Below are positions 53,869-62,897 of a DNA stretch of 64,000 nt, in pieces. How positions within the stretch are numbered: position 1 is the first letter of the stretch; each line of letters starts with the position of its first letter. Below the pieces are notes generated by a model, which saw only the letters and a program-made list of their open reading frames with translations, was not told the origin of the DNA and made no database searches. A program made the position numbers and the translations under genes. Source of the stretch: Nostoc sp. NMS7 (GTDB lineage Bacteria > Cyanobacteriota > Cyanobacteriia > Cyanobacteriales > Nostocaceae); NCBI RefSeq assembly GCF_017115085.1, contig NZ_JABXKJ010000237.1:1-64000 (forward strand), written 5' to 3'.

Positions 53869-55512
53869 ATGAATACAGCAGAATTATTGGTGCAATGCCT
53901 AGAAAATGAAGGAGTGCAATATATTTTTGGACTCCCTGGCGAAGAAAACTTGCACGTTTTGGAAGCGATCAAACATTCTTCGATTAAATTTATTACAACT
54001 CGTCATGAACAGGGTGCAGCATTCATGGCCGATGTCTACGGACGCCTAACAGGAAAAGCCGGAGTCTGTCTTTCTACTCTTGGGCCTGGGGCGACCAATT
54101 TGATGACCGGGGTAGCAGATGCTAACCTCGATGGTGCGCCCTTAGTGGCGATTACCGGTCAAGTGGGAACAGATAGAATGCATATTGAATCCCATCAATA
54201 TTTAGATTTGGTGGCAATGTTTGCACCTGTTACCAAGTGGAATAAGCAGATTGTGCGACCGAGTATTACACCAGAAGTAGTGCGGAAAGCATTTAAGCGA
54301 TCGCAATCGGAAAAACCCGGTGCAGTTCACATCGATTTACCAGAAAATATTGCTGCCATGCCTGTTGAAGGCAAACCTTTGCGTAAGGATAATAGCGAAA
54401 AAACTTATGCGTCTTTTGCGAGTATTCGGGCAGCCGCCGCCGCAATTTGCCAAGCAGTTAACCCATTAATCTTAGTCGGAAATGGGGCAATTCGCGCTCA
54501 TGCAAGTGATGCAGTCACACAATTTGCCACCTTGCTGAATATCCCTGTTGCCAATACCTTCATGGGTAAAGGCGTGATTCCCTATACACACCAATTAGCA
54601 TTGTGGTCAGTGGGATTACAGCAAAGAGATTTTATTACCTGTGGCTTTGATAACACAGATTTAGTAATTGCGATCGGCTATGATTTGATTGAGTTTTCCC
54701 CGAAGAAATGGAATCGTAATGGTGAAATTCCGATTGTGCATATTGGGGTAAGTCCGTCGGAGATTGATAGTAGTTATATTCCTAATGCCGAAGTCGTGGG
54801 AGATATTTCAGATTCCCTCTATGAAATTTTAAAATTAGCAGATAGACAAGGTAAACCTGATCCCTTTGCCATCAGCTTAAGATCAGAAATTCGTGCTGAT
54901 TACGAACAATACGCCCATGATGACGGATTTCCGATCAAGCCGCAAAAGTTAATTTATGACTTACGGCAAGTGATGGGACCAGATGATATCGTCATCTCTG
55001 ATGTTGGCGCACATAAGATGTGGATGGCTCGTCATTATCATTGCCATAGCCCCAATACTTGCATAATTTCCAACGGCTTCGCGGCCATGGGTATTGCCAT
55101 TCCTGGCGCTTTAGCAGCAAAACTCGTTCATCCCAACCGCAAAGTCGTTGCTGTAACAGGCGATGGCGGCTTTATGATGAATTCTCAGGAATTAGAAACC
55201 GCCTTGCGTGTCGGTACACCTTTTGTCACCATAATTTTCAATGATGGTGGCTATGGGTTAATTGAGTGGAAGCAAGAAAATCAATTTGGCAAAGGAAACT
55301 CATCTTTTGTGCATTTTAGCAATCCTGATTTTGTTAAATTCGCCGAAAGCATGGGTTTAAAAGGCTACCGAGTTGAATCGGCTCTAGATTTGATTCCCAC
55401 ACTTAAAGAAGCCCTCGCTCAAGATGTGCCTGCGGTGATAGATTGTCCCATAGATTATCGAGAAAATCACCGCTTTAGTCAAAAAGCCGGCGAGTTGACT
55501 TGTGGGGTGTAA
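53869..55512 (+). CDS. ogdA: ThDP-dependent 2-oxoglutarate decarboxylase (acetolactate synthase-like)
   Basis: A 547-residue thiamin-diphosphate enzyme related to acetolactate synthase. The catalytic Glu is Glu47 in TRHEQGAAFMADVYGRLTGK. The cofactor motif GDGGFMMNSQELETALRVGTPFVTIIFNDGGYGLIEW starts near residue 430. Although such genes are often annotated as acetolactate synthase, the close cyanobacterial homolog next to succinate-semialdehyde dehydrogenase in Synechococcus PCC 7002 decarboxylates 2-oxoglutarate. The same order here supports that role. No FAD-binding-specific sequence could be judged, and the ilvB alternative is less likely given this pairing. Confidence 0.85.
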   Translation: MNTAELLVQCLENEGVQYIFGLPGEENLHVLEAIKHSSIKFITTRHEQGAAFMADVYGRLTGKAGVCLSTLGPGATNLMTGVADANLDGAPLVAITGQVGTDRMHIESHQYLDLVAMFAPVTKWNKQIVRPSITPEVVRKAFKRSQSEKPGAVHIDLPENIAAMPVEGKPLRKDNSEKTYASFASIRAAAAAICQAVNPLILVGNGAIRAHASDAVTQFATLLNIPVANTFMGKGVIPYTHQLALWSVGLQQRDFITCGFDNTDLVIAIGYDLIEFSPKKWNRNGEIPIVHIGVSPSEIDSSYIPNAEVVGDISDSLYEILKLADRQGKPDPFAISLRSEIRADYEQYAHDDGFPIKPQKLIYDLRQVMGPDDIVISDVGAHKMWMARHYHCHSPNTCIISNGFAAMGIAIPGALAAKLVHPNRKVVAVTGDGGFMMNSQELETALRVGTPFVTIIFNDGGYGLIEWKQENQFGKGNSSFVHFSNPDFVKFAESMGLKGYRVESALDLIPTLKEALAQDVPAVIDCPIDYRENHRFSQKAGELTCGV

Positions 55513-55515
55513 AAA

Positions 55516-55897
55516 GTAGAGACGCGATTAATCGCGTCTGTTAGGAGTTGAGACGCGATTAATCGCGTCTCTACAAAAGTTTGGAGTTAGGAGTTATTTA
55601 TTCCTAACTCCTTATTAATTTCTAGTCCTTTAGTGTTTTGGTAGGGTGCGTTACAATACGATTCGGTTAAAAAAATCGACAAAGCTCAGAGGTTCATCGA
55701 CAAAGCTCAGAGGTTATTGATTCTAACTCATCAGTAATTTTTACTCTTAATTAATCGTCTTCTGGTCTAAATTTCTGCTTTCATGCTTTTGGGCAATATC
55801 TGACTTAATAATAAGTCCCTTAGTATTGAGCGCTATTTCAACTCGGTATTGACCATTCACCATATTAATAGCAGACTACACCGCATATCTGGGAGCA
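55516..55897. other. Intergenic region with palindromic and tandem repeats
   Basis: Two copies of the palindrome AGACGCGATTAATCGCGTCT (55520-55539 and 55551-55570) follow ogdA. A 20 bp direct repeat ATCGACAAAGCTCAGAGGTT occurs twice (55675-55694 and 55696-55715). On the minus strand near 55760-55860 a 37-residue frame (MVNGQYRVEIALNTKGLIIK..) might be a gene remnant. Confidence 0.7.
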
Positions 55898-56098
55898 TTG
55901 ACTGAGATAGAAGCGCGAGAATTGATAGCGAGTTCGCTCATTGCTTTCACTGATGAAGATGTAGAGTGGATTTTGACACAAAGTTGCTGCTGGCTACTGT
56001 TGTTACACATTCTGTGTAGAGAAAGATTATTTAACTTAGAAGAAGGAGAGAATGATGATAATTGGTATGAGGAAGGATTAAGACAGATAGCACCATAG
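55898..56098 (+). CDS. Short hypothetical frame, possibly a relic
   Basis: A 66-residue frame (MTEIEARELIASSLIAFTDEDVEWILTQSCCW..NDDNWYEEGLRQIAP). It is open upstream of the ATG as well (..ADYTAYLGAL), so it may be the tail of a lost gene. No family recognised, no clear Shine-Dalgarno. Included for completeness with low confidence. Confidence 0.25.
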   Translation: MTEIEARELIASSLIAFTDEDVEWILTQSCCWLLLLHILCRERLFNLEEGENDDNWYEEGLRQIAP

Positions 56099-56160
56099 CA
56101 CCATTCGTTTAAATCAGATTTCGTTCACTGATAAATTTAAAGAGGAATTGCAGAGTAACT

Positions 56161-56382
56161 ATGAAAGCGCACCGAATTGAAACAAAGTTAACTGAAGACG
56201 GAACTTTGATTATCAAAGACCTACCATTTCAGGCTGGGGAAACCGTTGAAATTATCATTCTAGAAAGTCACACTCATCCCCAAGAAGCGAATTTATATCC
56301 TTTGCGTGGCAAACAACCTTACCGTTATGATGATCCTTTTGAACCTGCTGTGCCTCTGGAAGATTGGGAAGTCTTGCAATGA
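56161..56382 (+). CDS. VapB-like antitoxin
   Basis: A 73-residue protein (MKAHRIETKLTEDGTLIIKDLPFQAGETVEIIILES..YDDPFEPAVPLEDWEVLQ) of the type that precedes PIN-domain toxins in cyanobacteria. The start resembles an AbrB/antitoxin swapped-hairpin strand (GTLIIKDLPFQAGETVEI). Its stop overlaps the toxin start by four bases (ATGA), showing translational coupling. The neutralising role is inferred from the pairing. Confidence 0.78.
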   Translation: MKAHRIETKLTEDGTLIIKDLPFQAGETVEIIILESHTHPQEANLYPLRGKQPYRYDDPFEPAVPLEDWEVLQ

Positions 56383-56771
56383 TTATACTGGATACCCATA
56401 TATGGGTTTGGTGGGTTCAAGGTGATACAAAACTGACCAAACAACATCAGATCTGGCTGCAACAATATGAATCACAAGGGTTAGGAGTCAGCATTATGTC
56501 CTGTTGGGAAGTTGCAAAATTGGTAGAGATTGGCAAGCTAACTCTACCGTATCCCATTGAGGAGTGGTTAACAGGAGCTTTAGCTTATCCAGCAGTGCAG
56601 CTACTCGAACTGACAATTCCAATTATCGTTGAATCAACCAAACTCACAGGTTTTCACCGAGATCCATTTGACCAAGTTATTGTAGCCACTGCCAGAATTT
56701 ACAGCTGCCCGTTACTAACTGTTGATGCCAAAATTCTGGCATATCCTGGGGTGCAAACTCTCAAAAAATAA
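56379..56771 (+). CDS. VapC-like PIN-domain toxin
   Basis: A 130-residue PIN ribonuclease: MIILDTHIWVWWVQGD at the start with the first active-site Asp5, SIMSCWEVAKLVEIGKLTLPYPIEEW with the middle Glu, and HRDPFDQVIVATARIYSCPLLTVDAKIL with the two remaining acidic residues. All four catalytic positions look kept. The ATG at 56379 overlaps the antitoxin stop; a start 5 codons upstream (56364) is possible but would read into the antitoxin. A complete type II toxin-antitoxin pair. Confidence 0.9.
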   Translation: MIILDTHIWVWWVQGDTKLTKQHQIWLQQYESQGLGVSIMSCWEVAKLVEIGKLTLPYPIEEWLTGALAYPAVQLLELTIPIIVESTKLTGFHRDPFDQVIVATARIYSCPLLTVDAKILAYPGVQTLKK

Positions 56772-56789
56772 AAGAGGTTAAGTGGATCT

Positions 56790-57107
56790 TTACTGCTTAT
56801 GGTGGCGTAATTGCTCTACTATATAGTCTTCTAGTTCTTGTTTTTCTCTGTTACTAGCATTTCGTTGATAAGTTCTTCCGGTTTCTTGAATAAACTTGCG
56901 TTTCTCGCTTGGAGAAGATTTAAGTTTACCTCCAGTTCCTTGCAGCTTTTGCTGTAATTCTTCCCAAGTCTTTTCACCCACACTTTCACCTAGTTTCACC
57001 AGTGCCTTTGGTAGTAACATTTTTGCCTGTCTTTGAAAATCTTCTTCTGTCTCAAGGGAAGCTAAATCTATATTGCTGAAGTCGATATCGATTTGAAACT
57101 TACTCAT
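56790..57107 (-). CDS. Conserved hypothetical, charged protein
   Basis: A 105-residue protein of unknown function: MSKFQIDIDFSNIDLASLETEEDFQRQAKMLLPKALVKLGESVGEKTWEELQQKLQGTGGKLKSSPSEKRKFIQETG. Highly charged, no membrane segment. The first half has alternating acidic and hydrophobic residues. I do not recognise a family. It converges on the VapC-like gene, 18 bp away. Confidence 0.55.
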   Translation of the reverse strand: MSKFQIDIDFSNIDLASLETEEDFQRQAKMLLPKALVKLGESVGEKTWEELQQKLQGTGGKLKSSPSEKRKFIQETGRTYQRNASNREKQELEDYIVEQLRHHKQ

Positions 57108-57455
57108 GGAATTATATTTGTTCTATTAACGATTATTACCACAATAGGAGTTTACGGCTGATTGCTTCCCAACCTAATTATGATCAGGTGATGAGTATTA
57201 AAGCCAAAATGTATCAAATTATAAGTCTGCAATTCACCAAAATTATGAAAATAACAATTCTTTCCTTGTACATTTTGGCTCAAATTATGCTTACATCTGA
57301 GATAATAATCGATATCATCGATTTTTCAATAATAATTTAAGACTGCGAGATCAGAAATATTATACGTGTAGTTAATGCGACCTTAACCAGGTTAGCAATA
57401 TTAGAAATGTTATCTTAAAAGCAAGGTCATTTACTCAAGTGTTGAGGATAATACT
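57108..57455. other. Intergenic region upstream of the aldolase
   Basis: AT-rich, no gene seen. A small inverted element GATATCATCG/CGATGATATC-like segment lies around 57309-57325. Probably holds the aldolase promoter. Confidence 0.4.
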
Positions 57456-58538
57456 ATGACTACAACGCTCAAAGAGTCTAATTCTATCGAGTCATTGCTA
57501 GGCAAAGAGGCTGAAGACCTGCTTACCCACAAAGCAAAAGTTTCTCATGATTTAATACATTTGCCGGGGCCAGACTTTGTAGATCGAATCTGGCTCAACA
57601 GCGATCGCAATCCCCAAGTATTACGAAATCTCCAGCTACTTTACTCTACTGGTCGTCTGGCGAATACTGGTTATTTGTCTATCTTACCAGTAGACCAAGG
57701 GATTGAACACTCGGCGGGTGCGTCTTTTGCGCCCAATCCGATTTACTTTGATCCAGAAAATCTTGTCAAGCTAGCGATCGCCGCAGGTTGCAATGCTGTT
57801 GCTACCACTTTGGGAACATTAGGTATCGTATCACGGAAATATGCCCACAAAATTCCCTTTATTACCAAAATCAATCACAACGAATTGCTGACTTTCCCGA
57901 ATCAATTTGATCAGGTATTGTTTGCTGATGTGGAACAAGCTTGGAATTTAGGTGCGGCGGCGGTAGGTGCGACAATTTACTTTGGTTCAGAGCAGTCTAC
58001 CAGACAAATTCAGGAAATCAGCAAAGCTTTTAAACACGCCCATGAACTTGGTTTGGCGACAGTTCTCTGGTGCTATCTGCGGAACAGTGCCTTTAAACAA
58101 GATAAAGATTACCACCTTGCGGCTGACCTCACCGGACAGGCGAATCATTTGGGTGTAACGATTGAAGCTGATATCATTAAACAAAAGTTACCCGAAAATA
58201 ACAATGGTTACGGTGCAGTTGCCAAAGCCACTGGTAAGAGTTACGGCAAAACTGATGAGCGCGTTTACACAGAATTAACAACTGATCACCCAATTGATTT
58301 AACTCGTTACCAAGTACTGAATTGCTACTCTGGGCGTGTGGGGCTGATTAATTCTGGTGGCGCCACTGGTAAAAATGACTTCGCCGAAGCAGTTCGCACG
58401 GCTGTAATTAACAAACGGGCTGGTGGTTCAGGATTAATTTCTGGGCGAAAGACTTTCCAACGCCCGTTTGAGGAAGGTGTGAAGCTATTTCACGCCATTC
58501 AAGATGTTTATTTGTCGCCGGATGTGACGATCGCTTAG
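57456..58538 (+). CDS. fbaB: Class I fructose-bisphosphate aldolase (FbaB/DhnA type)
   Basis: A 360-residue Schiff-base aldolase of the archaeal/DhnA type, distinct from both the eukaryotic class I and the zinc class II enzymes. It begins after a ~45-residue extension with [42 protein letters not shown], a signature block with the active-site DQG, then [38 protein letters not shown] with the Schiff-base region, and [13 protein letters not shown]. It splits or joins FBP in glycolysis or the Calvin cycle. Monocistronic. Confidence 0.92.
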   Translation: MTTTLKESNSIESLLGKEAEDLLTHKAKVSHDLIHLPGPDFVDRIWLNSDRNPQVLRNLQLLYSTGRLANTGYLSILPVDQGIEHSAGASFAPNPIYFDPENLVKLAIAAGCNAVATTLGTLGIVSRKYAHKIPFITKINHNELLTFPNQFDQVLFADVEQAWNLGAAAVGATIYFGSEQSTRQIQEISKAFKHAHELGLATVLWCYLRNSAFKQDKDYHLAADLTGQANHLGVTIEADIIKQKLPENNNGYGAVAKATGKSYGKTDERVYTELTTDHPIDLTRYQVLNCYSGRVGLINSGGATGKNDFAEAVRTAVINKRAGGSGLISGRKTFQRPFEEGVKLFHAIQDVYLSPDVTIA

Positions 58539-58540
58539 GG

Positions 58541-58697
58541 AGTGGGCTTGCCGTGAGCATAGCCGAATGGGAGTGGGGAGTGAGGGAGATGGGGGAGATG
58601 AGGGAGATGGGGGAGACAAGGGGAAAATAACGAATGCCCAATGCCCAATGCCCAATGCCCAATGCCCCATGTCCCATGCCCCATGCCCAATGCCCAA
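58541..58697. repeat. Composite repeats: dispersed 30-mer, GGGAGATG run and CCCAATG heptamers
   Basis: From left: GGCTTGCCGTGAGCATAGCCGAATGGGAG (copy of 5575-5606), GGGGGAGATGAGGGAGATGG runs (58582-58613), and CCCAATG/CCCCATG heptamers (58634-58697) ending at the stop of the phosphate transporter gene. The minus-strand frames over it are repeat translations. Confidence 0.9.
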
Positions 58698-60158
58698 TTA
58701 GTTCAAACCCAGAATATTAAAGACTATGTACAAGCTTCCCGCATATGTAGCAGAACCAAGCAGTACGCAAACTGGCAGGGTCAGCACCCAAGCTAGCAGA
58801 ATATTTCTCAAAGTGTCTGTTTGCAAACCAGAATTGTTCGCTGCCATTGTACCCGCTACACCCGATGACAGAACGTGAGTGGTGCTGACTGGCAGACCGA
58901 AGTAATCCGCAGCACCAATAGTTGTCATAGCGACTACCTCGGCGGAAGCGCCTTGAGCGTAGGTAAGGTGGTCTTTGCCAATCTTTTCACCCACTGTCAC
59001 CACGATCCGCTTCCAACCAATCATTGTACCCAGACCGAGTGCAATGGCAACGGCAAATTTTACCCAATTCGGAATAAATTTAGTTACTTTATCCAACTGG
59101 TTCTTATAACTGGTAAGCACCTCTTCTTGTTTAGCATCGGTTAATTTTTTCTGCTTGTCGAGCTTGCCAATTGTTCCAGCTACTAGATACATATCGGTTC
59201 GTAATGAGGCAAGCTCATCCTTTGAAAGCTGCTTGAAACTAGTCTTACCAGCAAGCTTATCTCCAATTGTACGACTCTCGACAGCAAGGGCTGCAAATGT
59301 TTTGTCGTTGGCTTCGCCAGTTGGTTTGAGGAAGTTGGAAAGCTCATCTGTGAAGTTTTGGCTACTTAAGGATGTTCCTCTTCCTTGTTGTTGCAGCACT
59401 GGAATCACAGAGTTGGACGTAGCGGCCAACTGAGCGATCGCTCCGGCATTGGTATCCATATTCAGTGCAAACATACCTGGTAGAATGCCCACTAAGATGA
59501 GCATGATCAGACCCATACCTTTTTGACCATCATTTGAACCGTGGGCGAAGCTCACACCAGTACATGTCAAGATTAACAAACCACGTATCCAAGGCGGTGG
59601 TGTTTTATTCCCTTCTGGCGCACGGTACAACTCTGGTCGTCTGATCAGTCTCTTCGCCAGCAGTAACAGCAGTCCGGCGCAGGTGAATCCAACAATTGGT
59701 GAAACCAGTAGAGATGTGAAAACTTCCTCCGTCTTTGCCCAATTCACGCCTTCGCCAAAGACATGACCCTTAGACAACAATGAATTTGCTAAACCAACAC
59801 CCATGATTGAGCCAATTAGCGTATGTGAACTGGATGCAGGTAAGCCTAAGTACCAAGTTCCTAAGTTCCACATGATCGCCGAAATCAAAAGTGCAAATAC
59901 CATTGCGAAGCCTGCACTTGAACCAACATTAATTACCAACTCAACGGGAAGCAGAGCAACAATGCCAAAAGCAACGGCTCCAGTTGATGTCAGCACACCA
60001 ATTAGGTTCCAACAGCCTGACCAGACGACGGCGGTATTTGGCTTTAGGCTATGAGTGTAAATGACTGTAGCAACTGCATTTGCAGTATCATGAAACCCAT
60101 TGACAAATTCAAAGCTGAGTGCAAGACCCAGCGCCAAAGCCAGAAATAAATATTCCAT
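58698..60158 (-). CDS. pit: PiT-family inorganic phosphate transporter
   Basis: A 486-residue Na/H-coupled phosphate permease. The two conserved signature regions of the family are present: GFHDTANAVATVIYTHSL near the start and GSNDGQKGMG with VSTTHVLSSGVAGTM further on, with ~9-10 hydrophobic segments. A ~110-residue hydrophilic loop (~270-370, AVESRTIGDKLAGKTSFKQLSKDEL..) lies in the middle, as in many cyanobacterial PiT proteins. The C-terminus PVCVLLGSATYAGSLYIVFNILG is normal. It stands alone; no Pho box was recognised. The last codons fall next to the heptamer repeat. Confidence 0.9.
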   Translation of the reverse strand: MEYLFLALALGLALSFEFVNGFHDTANAVATVIYTHSLKPNTAVVWSGCWNLIGVLTSTGAVAFGIVALLPVELVINVGSSAGFAMVFALLISAIMWNLGTWYLGLPASSSHTLIGSIMGVGLANSLLSKGHVFGEGVNWAKTEEVFTSLLVSPIVGFTCAGLLLLLAKRLIRRPELYRAPEGNKTPPPWIRGLLILTCTGVSFAHGSNDGQKGMGLIMLILVGILPGMFALNMDTNAGAIAQLAATSNSVIPVLQQQGRGTSLSSQNFTDELSNFLKPTGEANDKTFAALAVESRTIGDKLAGKTSFKQLSKDELASLRTDMYLVAGTIGKLDKQKKLTDAKQEEVLTSYKNQLDKVTKFIPNWVKFAVAIALGLGTMIGWKRIVVTVGEKIGKDHLTYAQGASAEVVAMTTIGAADYFGLPVSTTHVLSSGVAGTMAANNSGLQTDTLRNILLAWVLTLPVCVLLGSATYAGSLYIVFNILGLN

Positions 60159-60914
60159 TTACCACTTCCAGTAAAAGACAAGAATCCAGTCTGACAAAAA
60201 TAAGTTGTGTTACAAAAAAAGACTATTAAAACTAGGAAAAACCTGGGATTATGGTAATTGTGTGAACTACCTAAAAAATTATGGTTATAAATACAACCAT
60301 TTACTGAACAGATTCTCTGATTGCGTCTACTATCTCGAAATAAGAATAGGTTCTAATTACAGTTGCAGATTAATATAGATAAGTTAAGGAAGAATTAAGT
60401 AACGGTAAATAATAAATTAAGTAATTTAAATTATGGAGTAGTGAGTAAGGAAGAGTTTTCTAATGCCCAATGCTCACCTTACTTTTTAGATATAAGTAAC
60501 CAGCCTAGAGGAAAACATTAGCTGTATGATGATTTTCTCAGGTTCAGGCATTTCCTAAAGATGGAGGGGGGATTTTCTCCAATCTTAGAAATATAGTTTT
60601 ATTAGTATTTACCTGCATTTAATATAACGCGATGCCTTAGACTAGACTGAATGCCATAATGTACCGGACTGAATACATAGATAAATTGTAAATTTTTTTG
60701 ATTGTCGTCATCAGGCTAATTTCAGGAATATAGCAAAATGATTCTCAGACTGGACATAACTAACTTAATAACTCTCATCCATCCAATTTGCAAATTAGAT
60801 GGATGAGAGTTAGTGTAGCTCTGACTTCTATCCGTATTTATTTTGGCACAATTGGGATGAGGCTATCTTATTTAACCTGGGCGATCGCAATTACCCAGTA
60901 GGACTTGATCACTA
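60159..60914. other. Long intergenic region with a perfect hairpin
   Basis: No gene seen in ~750 bp. A perfect 15 bp stem TAACTCTCATCCATC (60769-60783)/GATGGATGAGAGTTA (60798-60812) with a 14-base loop lies 103 bp before the rnt2 3' end and could terminate transcription from either side. The part next to the pit gene is AT-rich. Confidence 0.6.
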
Positions 60915-61583
60915 TTATCTAACGTTTCTCAATAAGAAATCTGGCTGACCACAACTTTTTTGCGATCGCTTCAAAATCTCCGCGCTACAAATACCAGCTT
61001 CACCGTTTTTGGAATAACAAAAGAAGACTTCTTGCAAAAATCTTCCCGAACCAGAACAAAAAGGTGCTATACCATCAGCACTAATTTGATTATTAGCATT
61101 TACAAATGAATTTTTAAAATCTGTAATTGTGGTACGCAAGGGTTTATTCGGACGCTTATAAGCTGCGGGAATAGCGATCGCATTTTTTAACTTTTTGCTC
61201 AATCCCAAGTATTCCGCAGGAGTTTTACCTGAACAAGTACCATGTTTTTCCCATTCATGATCGTAAAGATTATTGCTAGGATACAAATTGGCAAACTGCT
61301 GCTTTACTTCCAACGATAATTTTTCCGTAGAACAATTAGCAGGATAACCAGTTTTGTACTGTGGCCACAAACCATGTAGTACAAAACCAAGTTTCTTTCC
61401 AGAACCGCACTGCTGCTGGTCACGGGTACCATTTGCTGCACAATAATCTGGTGACCAAGATAGTGTCAGTACATAAAAATCAAATTCACCCGGAGTACCG
61501 CGATTTTGAGCAATGGCAGCATTCGGTATAAAAAGACCAGCAATTAACACAGAAGATCCAATGAAAAGTTTCTTGATCTGCAT
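60915..61583 (-). CDS. Secreted ribonuclease T2
   Basis: A 222-residue secreted RNase. Signal peptide at residues 1-25 (hydrophobic ..LIAGLFIPNAAIA-Q). The two conserved active-site blocks are intact: CAS I FVLHGLWPQ (His70) and CAS II HEWEKHGTC (His109, Glu110, His114). Eight cysteines in the mature part support the usual disulfides. RNase T2 cleaves single-stranded RNA non-specifically; in a cyanobacterium it probably scavenges phosphate from external RNA, in keeping with the adjacent phosphate transporter, which is inference. Confidence 0.93.
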   Translation of the reverse strand: MQIKKLFIGSSVLIAGLFIPNAAIAQNRGTPGEFDFYVLTLSWSPDYCAANGTRDQQQCGSGKKLGFVLHGLWPQYKTGYPANCSTEKLSLEVKQQFANLYPSNNLYDHEWEKHGTCSGKTPAEYLGLSKKLKNAIAIPAAYKRPNKPLRTTITDFKNSFVNANNQISADGIAPFCSGSGRFLQEVFFCYSKNGEAGICSAEILKRSQKSCGQPDFLLRNVR

Positions 61584-62062
61584 ATAAATAGTTAGTTTTC
61601 TCTAAAATTAAAACACTACATAAAGTACATTGTTAATAGTCAAAGGTCAAGAGTCAGTAACTATTCGTAATTCATAGTTCCCAATCCCCAACCAGGGTAA
61701 GCGCATCTCAAATGCTATTGACATTAATAATATTTTGTCTGTTGTACGCATATTCGTTCTTTCAGACTGCAATACAGATAATTGTTGCAATAACTTCACA
61801 ATTATCCAATTGAAAATAGATTCAGTTAAGGCTTAACTCTTTGTCAAAGTCAATTTTTTTAACGTAGACGCGTAGCGTCTCCTTGGCGCAGCCTCTCGTA
61901 GAGAAGAGTTGGAAGAGAAGAAAGAGAAGGAAGAAACCCTTAGCTGAACTGTATTGCTATATTAGCCCGATTATTTCCAATTCCAAATAAAAAAGTTGGG
62001 AAAATGACTATATTCAATTCCCCATATCTCGTAGATTATAAAATATTTAGAGTTGACTAGAA
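61584..62062. other. Intergenic region with one interspersed repeat
   Basis: AT-rich; ACGCGTAGCGTCTCC..GCGCAGCCTCTCGTAGAGAAGAG occupies about 61868-61907, followed by GAAGAGAAG runs. No gene recognised. Confidence 0.6.
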
Positions 62063-62731
62063 TTATTCTGAAAGCAAGCTAGGAGAAGTCAGTACAAAAA
62101 CATCCCAACTTCCTTTAGCATCAGTTAGTGGTTTTATGGGATTGGCGAAGTGTAAAAATTCATGGTCATTTACCAATAAGAGTTCCCCCGGATTTAAAAC
62201 TTTGCTAAACACAGGTTTTTCTTTTTTGGCAGTATACAAATGTGTTTCTCCACCTTGAATATTATCTCTATCTACTGAGAAGATGCCAATAAAATCAGTA
62301 CCATCTTGATGGATACCTTCAGGTGCTGGATTAGCTGAATTGTCTGGCGAACAAATAATTCTAATTTGATGAACTCCGATTTCAGCTTCTGGATGAAGTT
62401 TAGAAGAATCACTAAATGCCAAAACAAGATTTCTGAAAATATCAAGTTCTATGAGTGCATCATCTAATTCTGGAAATTCTCTTTTTATGTCACCCGCTAA
62501 TGGATTATATTCTTTACTTTGGAAAAAGTAGCCATGAGGTAATTTGATTAACTCATTTCCAGAGACTGTGAACCGAGATAATCTTCTCGAACGATAGTTG
62601 CCTTTGATATAAGGGTCAATAGGCATATTATTAAAAAATGGCTTAAAACCTTCTAAATTGATCGAATTTACCTTTCTTAAAGTAAACAGAAAAGCATATT
62701 CTAATTCCGTTGCTGTTCCCACTTTTTGCAT
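62063..62731 (-). CDS. 2OG-Fe dioxygenase family protein (PF10014 type)
   Basis: A 222-residue Fe(II)/2-oxoglutarate dioxygenase resembling the PF10014 group, which includes free-amino-acid hydroxylases such as isoleucine 4-hydroxylase. The 2-His-1-carboxylate triad is HQD (His141, Asp143) and His194 in EFLHFANP, and the GGETHLY and GELLLVNDHEF segments agree. I chose the ATG at 62731 because a strong GGAGGT lies 8 bases upstream; the longer frame adds MCKEVNP only. It stands alone, so it may serve a non-ribosomal or free amino-acid pathway encoded elsewhere. Substrate unknown. Confidence 0.85.
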   Translation of the reverse strand: MQKVGTATELEYAFLFTLRKVNSINLEGFKPFFNNMPIDPYIKGNYRSRRLSRFTVSGNELIKLPHGYFFQSKEYNPLAGDIKREFPELDDALIELDIFRNLVLAFSDSSKLHPEAEIGVHQIRIICSPDNSANPAPEGIHQDGTDFIGIFSVDRDNIQGGETHLYTAKKEKPVFSKVLNPGELLLVNDHEFLHFANPIKPLTDAKGSWDVFVLTSPSLLSE

Positions 62732-62897
62732 AGGATTTACCTCCTTGCACATTGAAATTCTCCCAGATTTTTTTATGGGAGGCTTATAACACCTAGTATA
62801 TGCTACTTTTTATTAAGATGTTGTCAATTTAATTATAAAAAATGACACTTTATGATATAAAAATCACTCAAATTCTGTCACAAGGCGAAGTAATACT

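Noticed and set aside
53869-55512. Biosynthetic acetolactate synthase (ilvB)
   Set aside because: The pairing with succinate-semialdehyde dehydrogenase fits 2-oxoglutarate decarboxylase better; not fully excluded.
58485-58697. Minus-strand frames [13 protein letters not shown] and similar
   Set aside because: Repeat translations between fbaB and the phosphate transporter.
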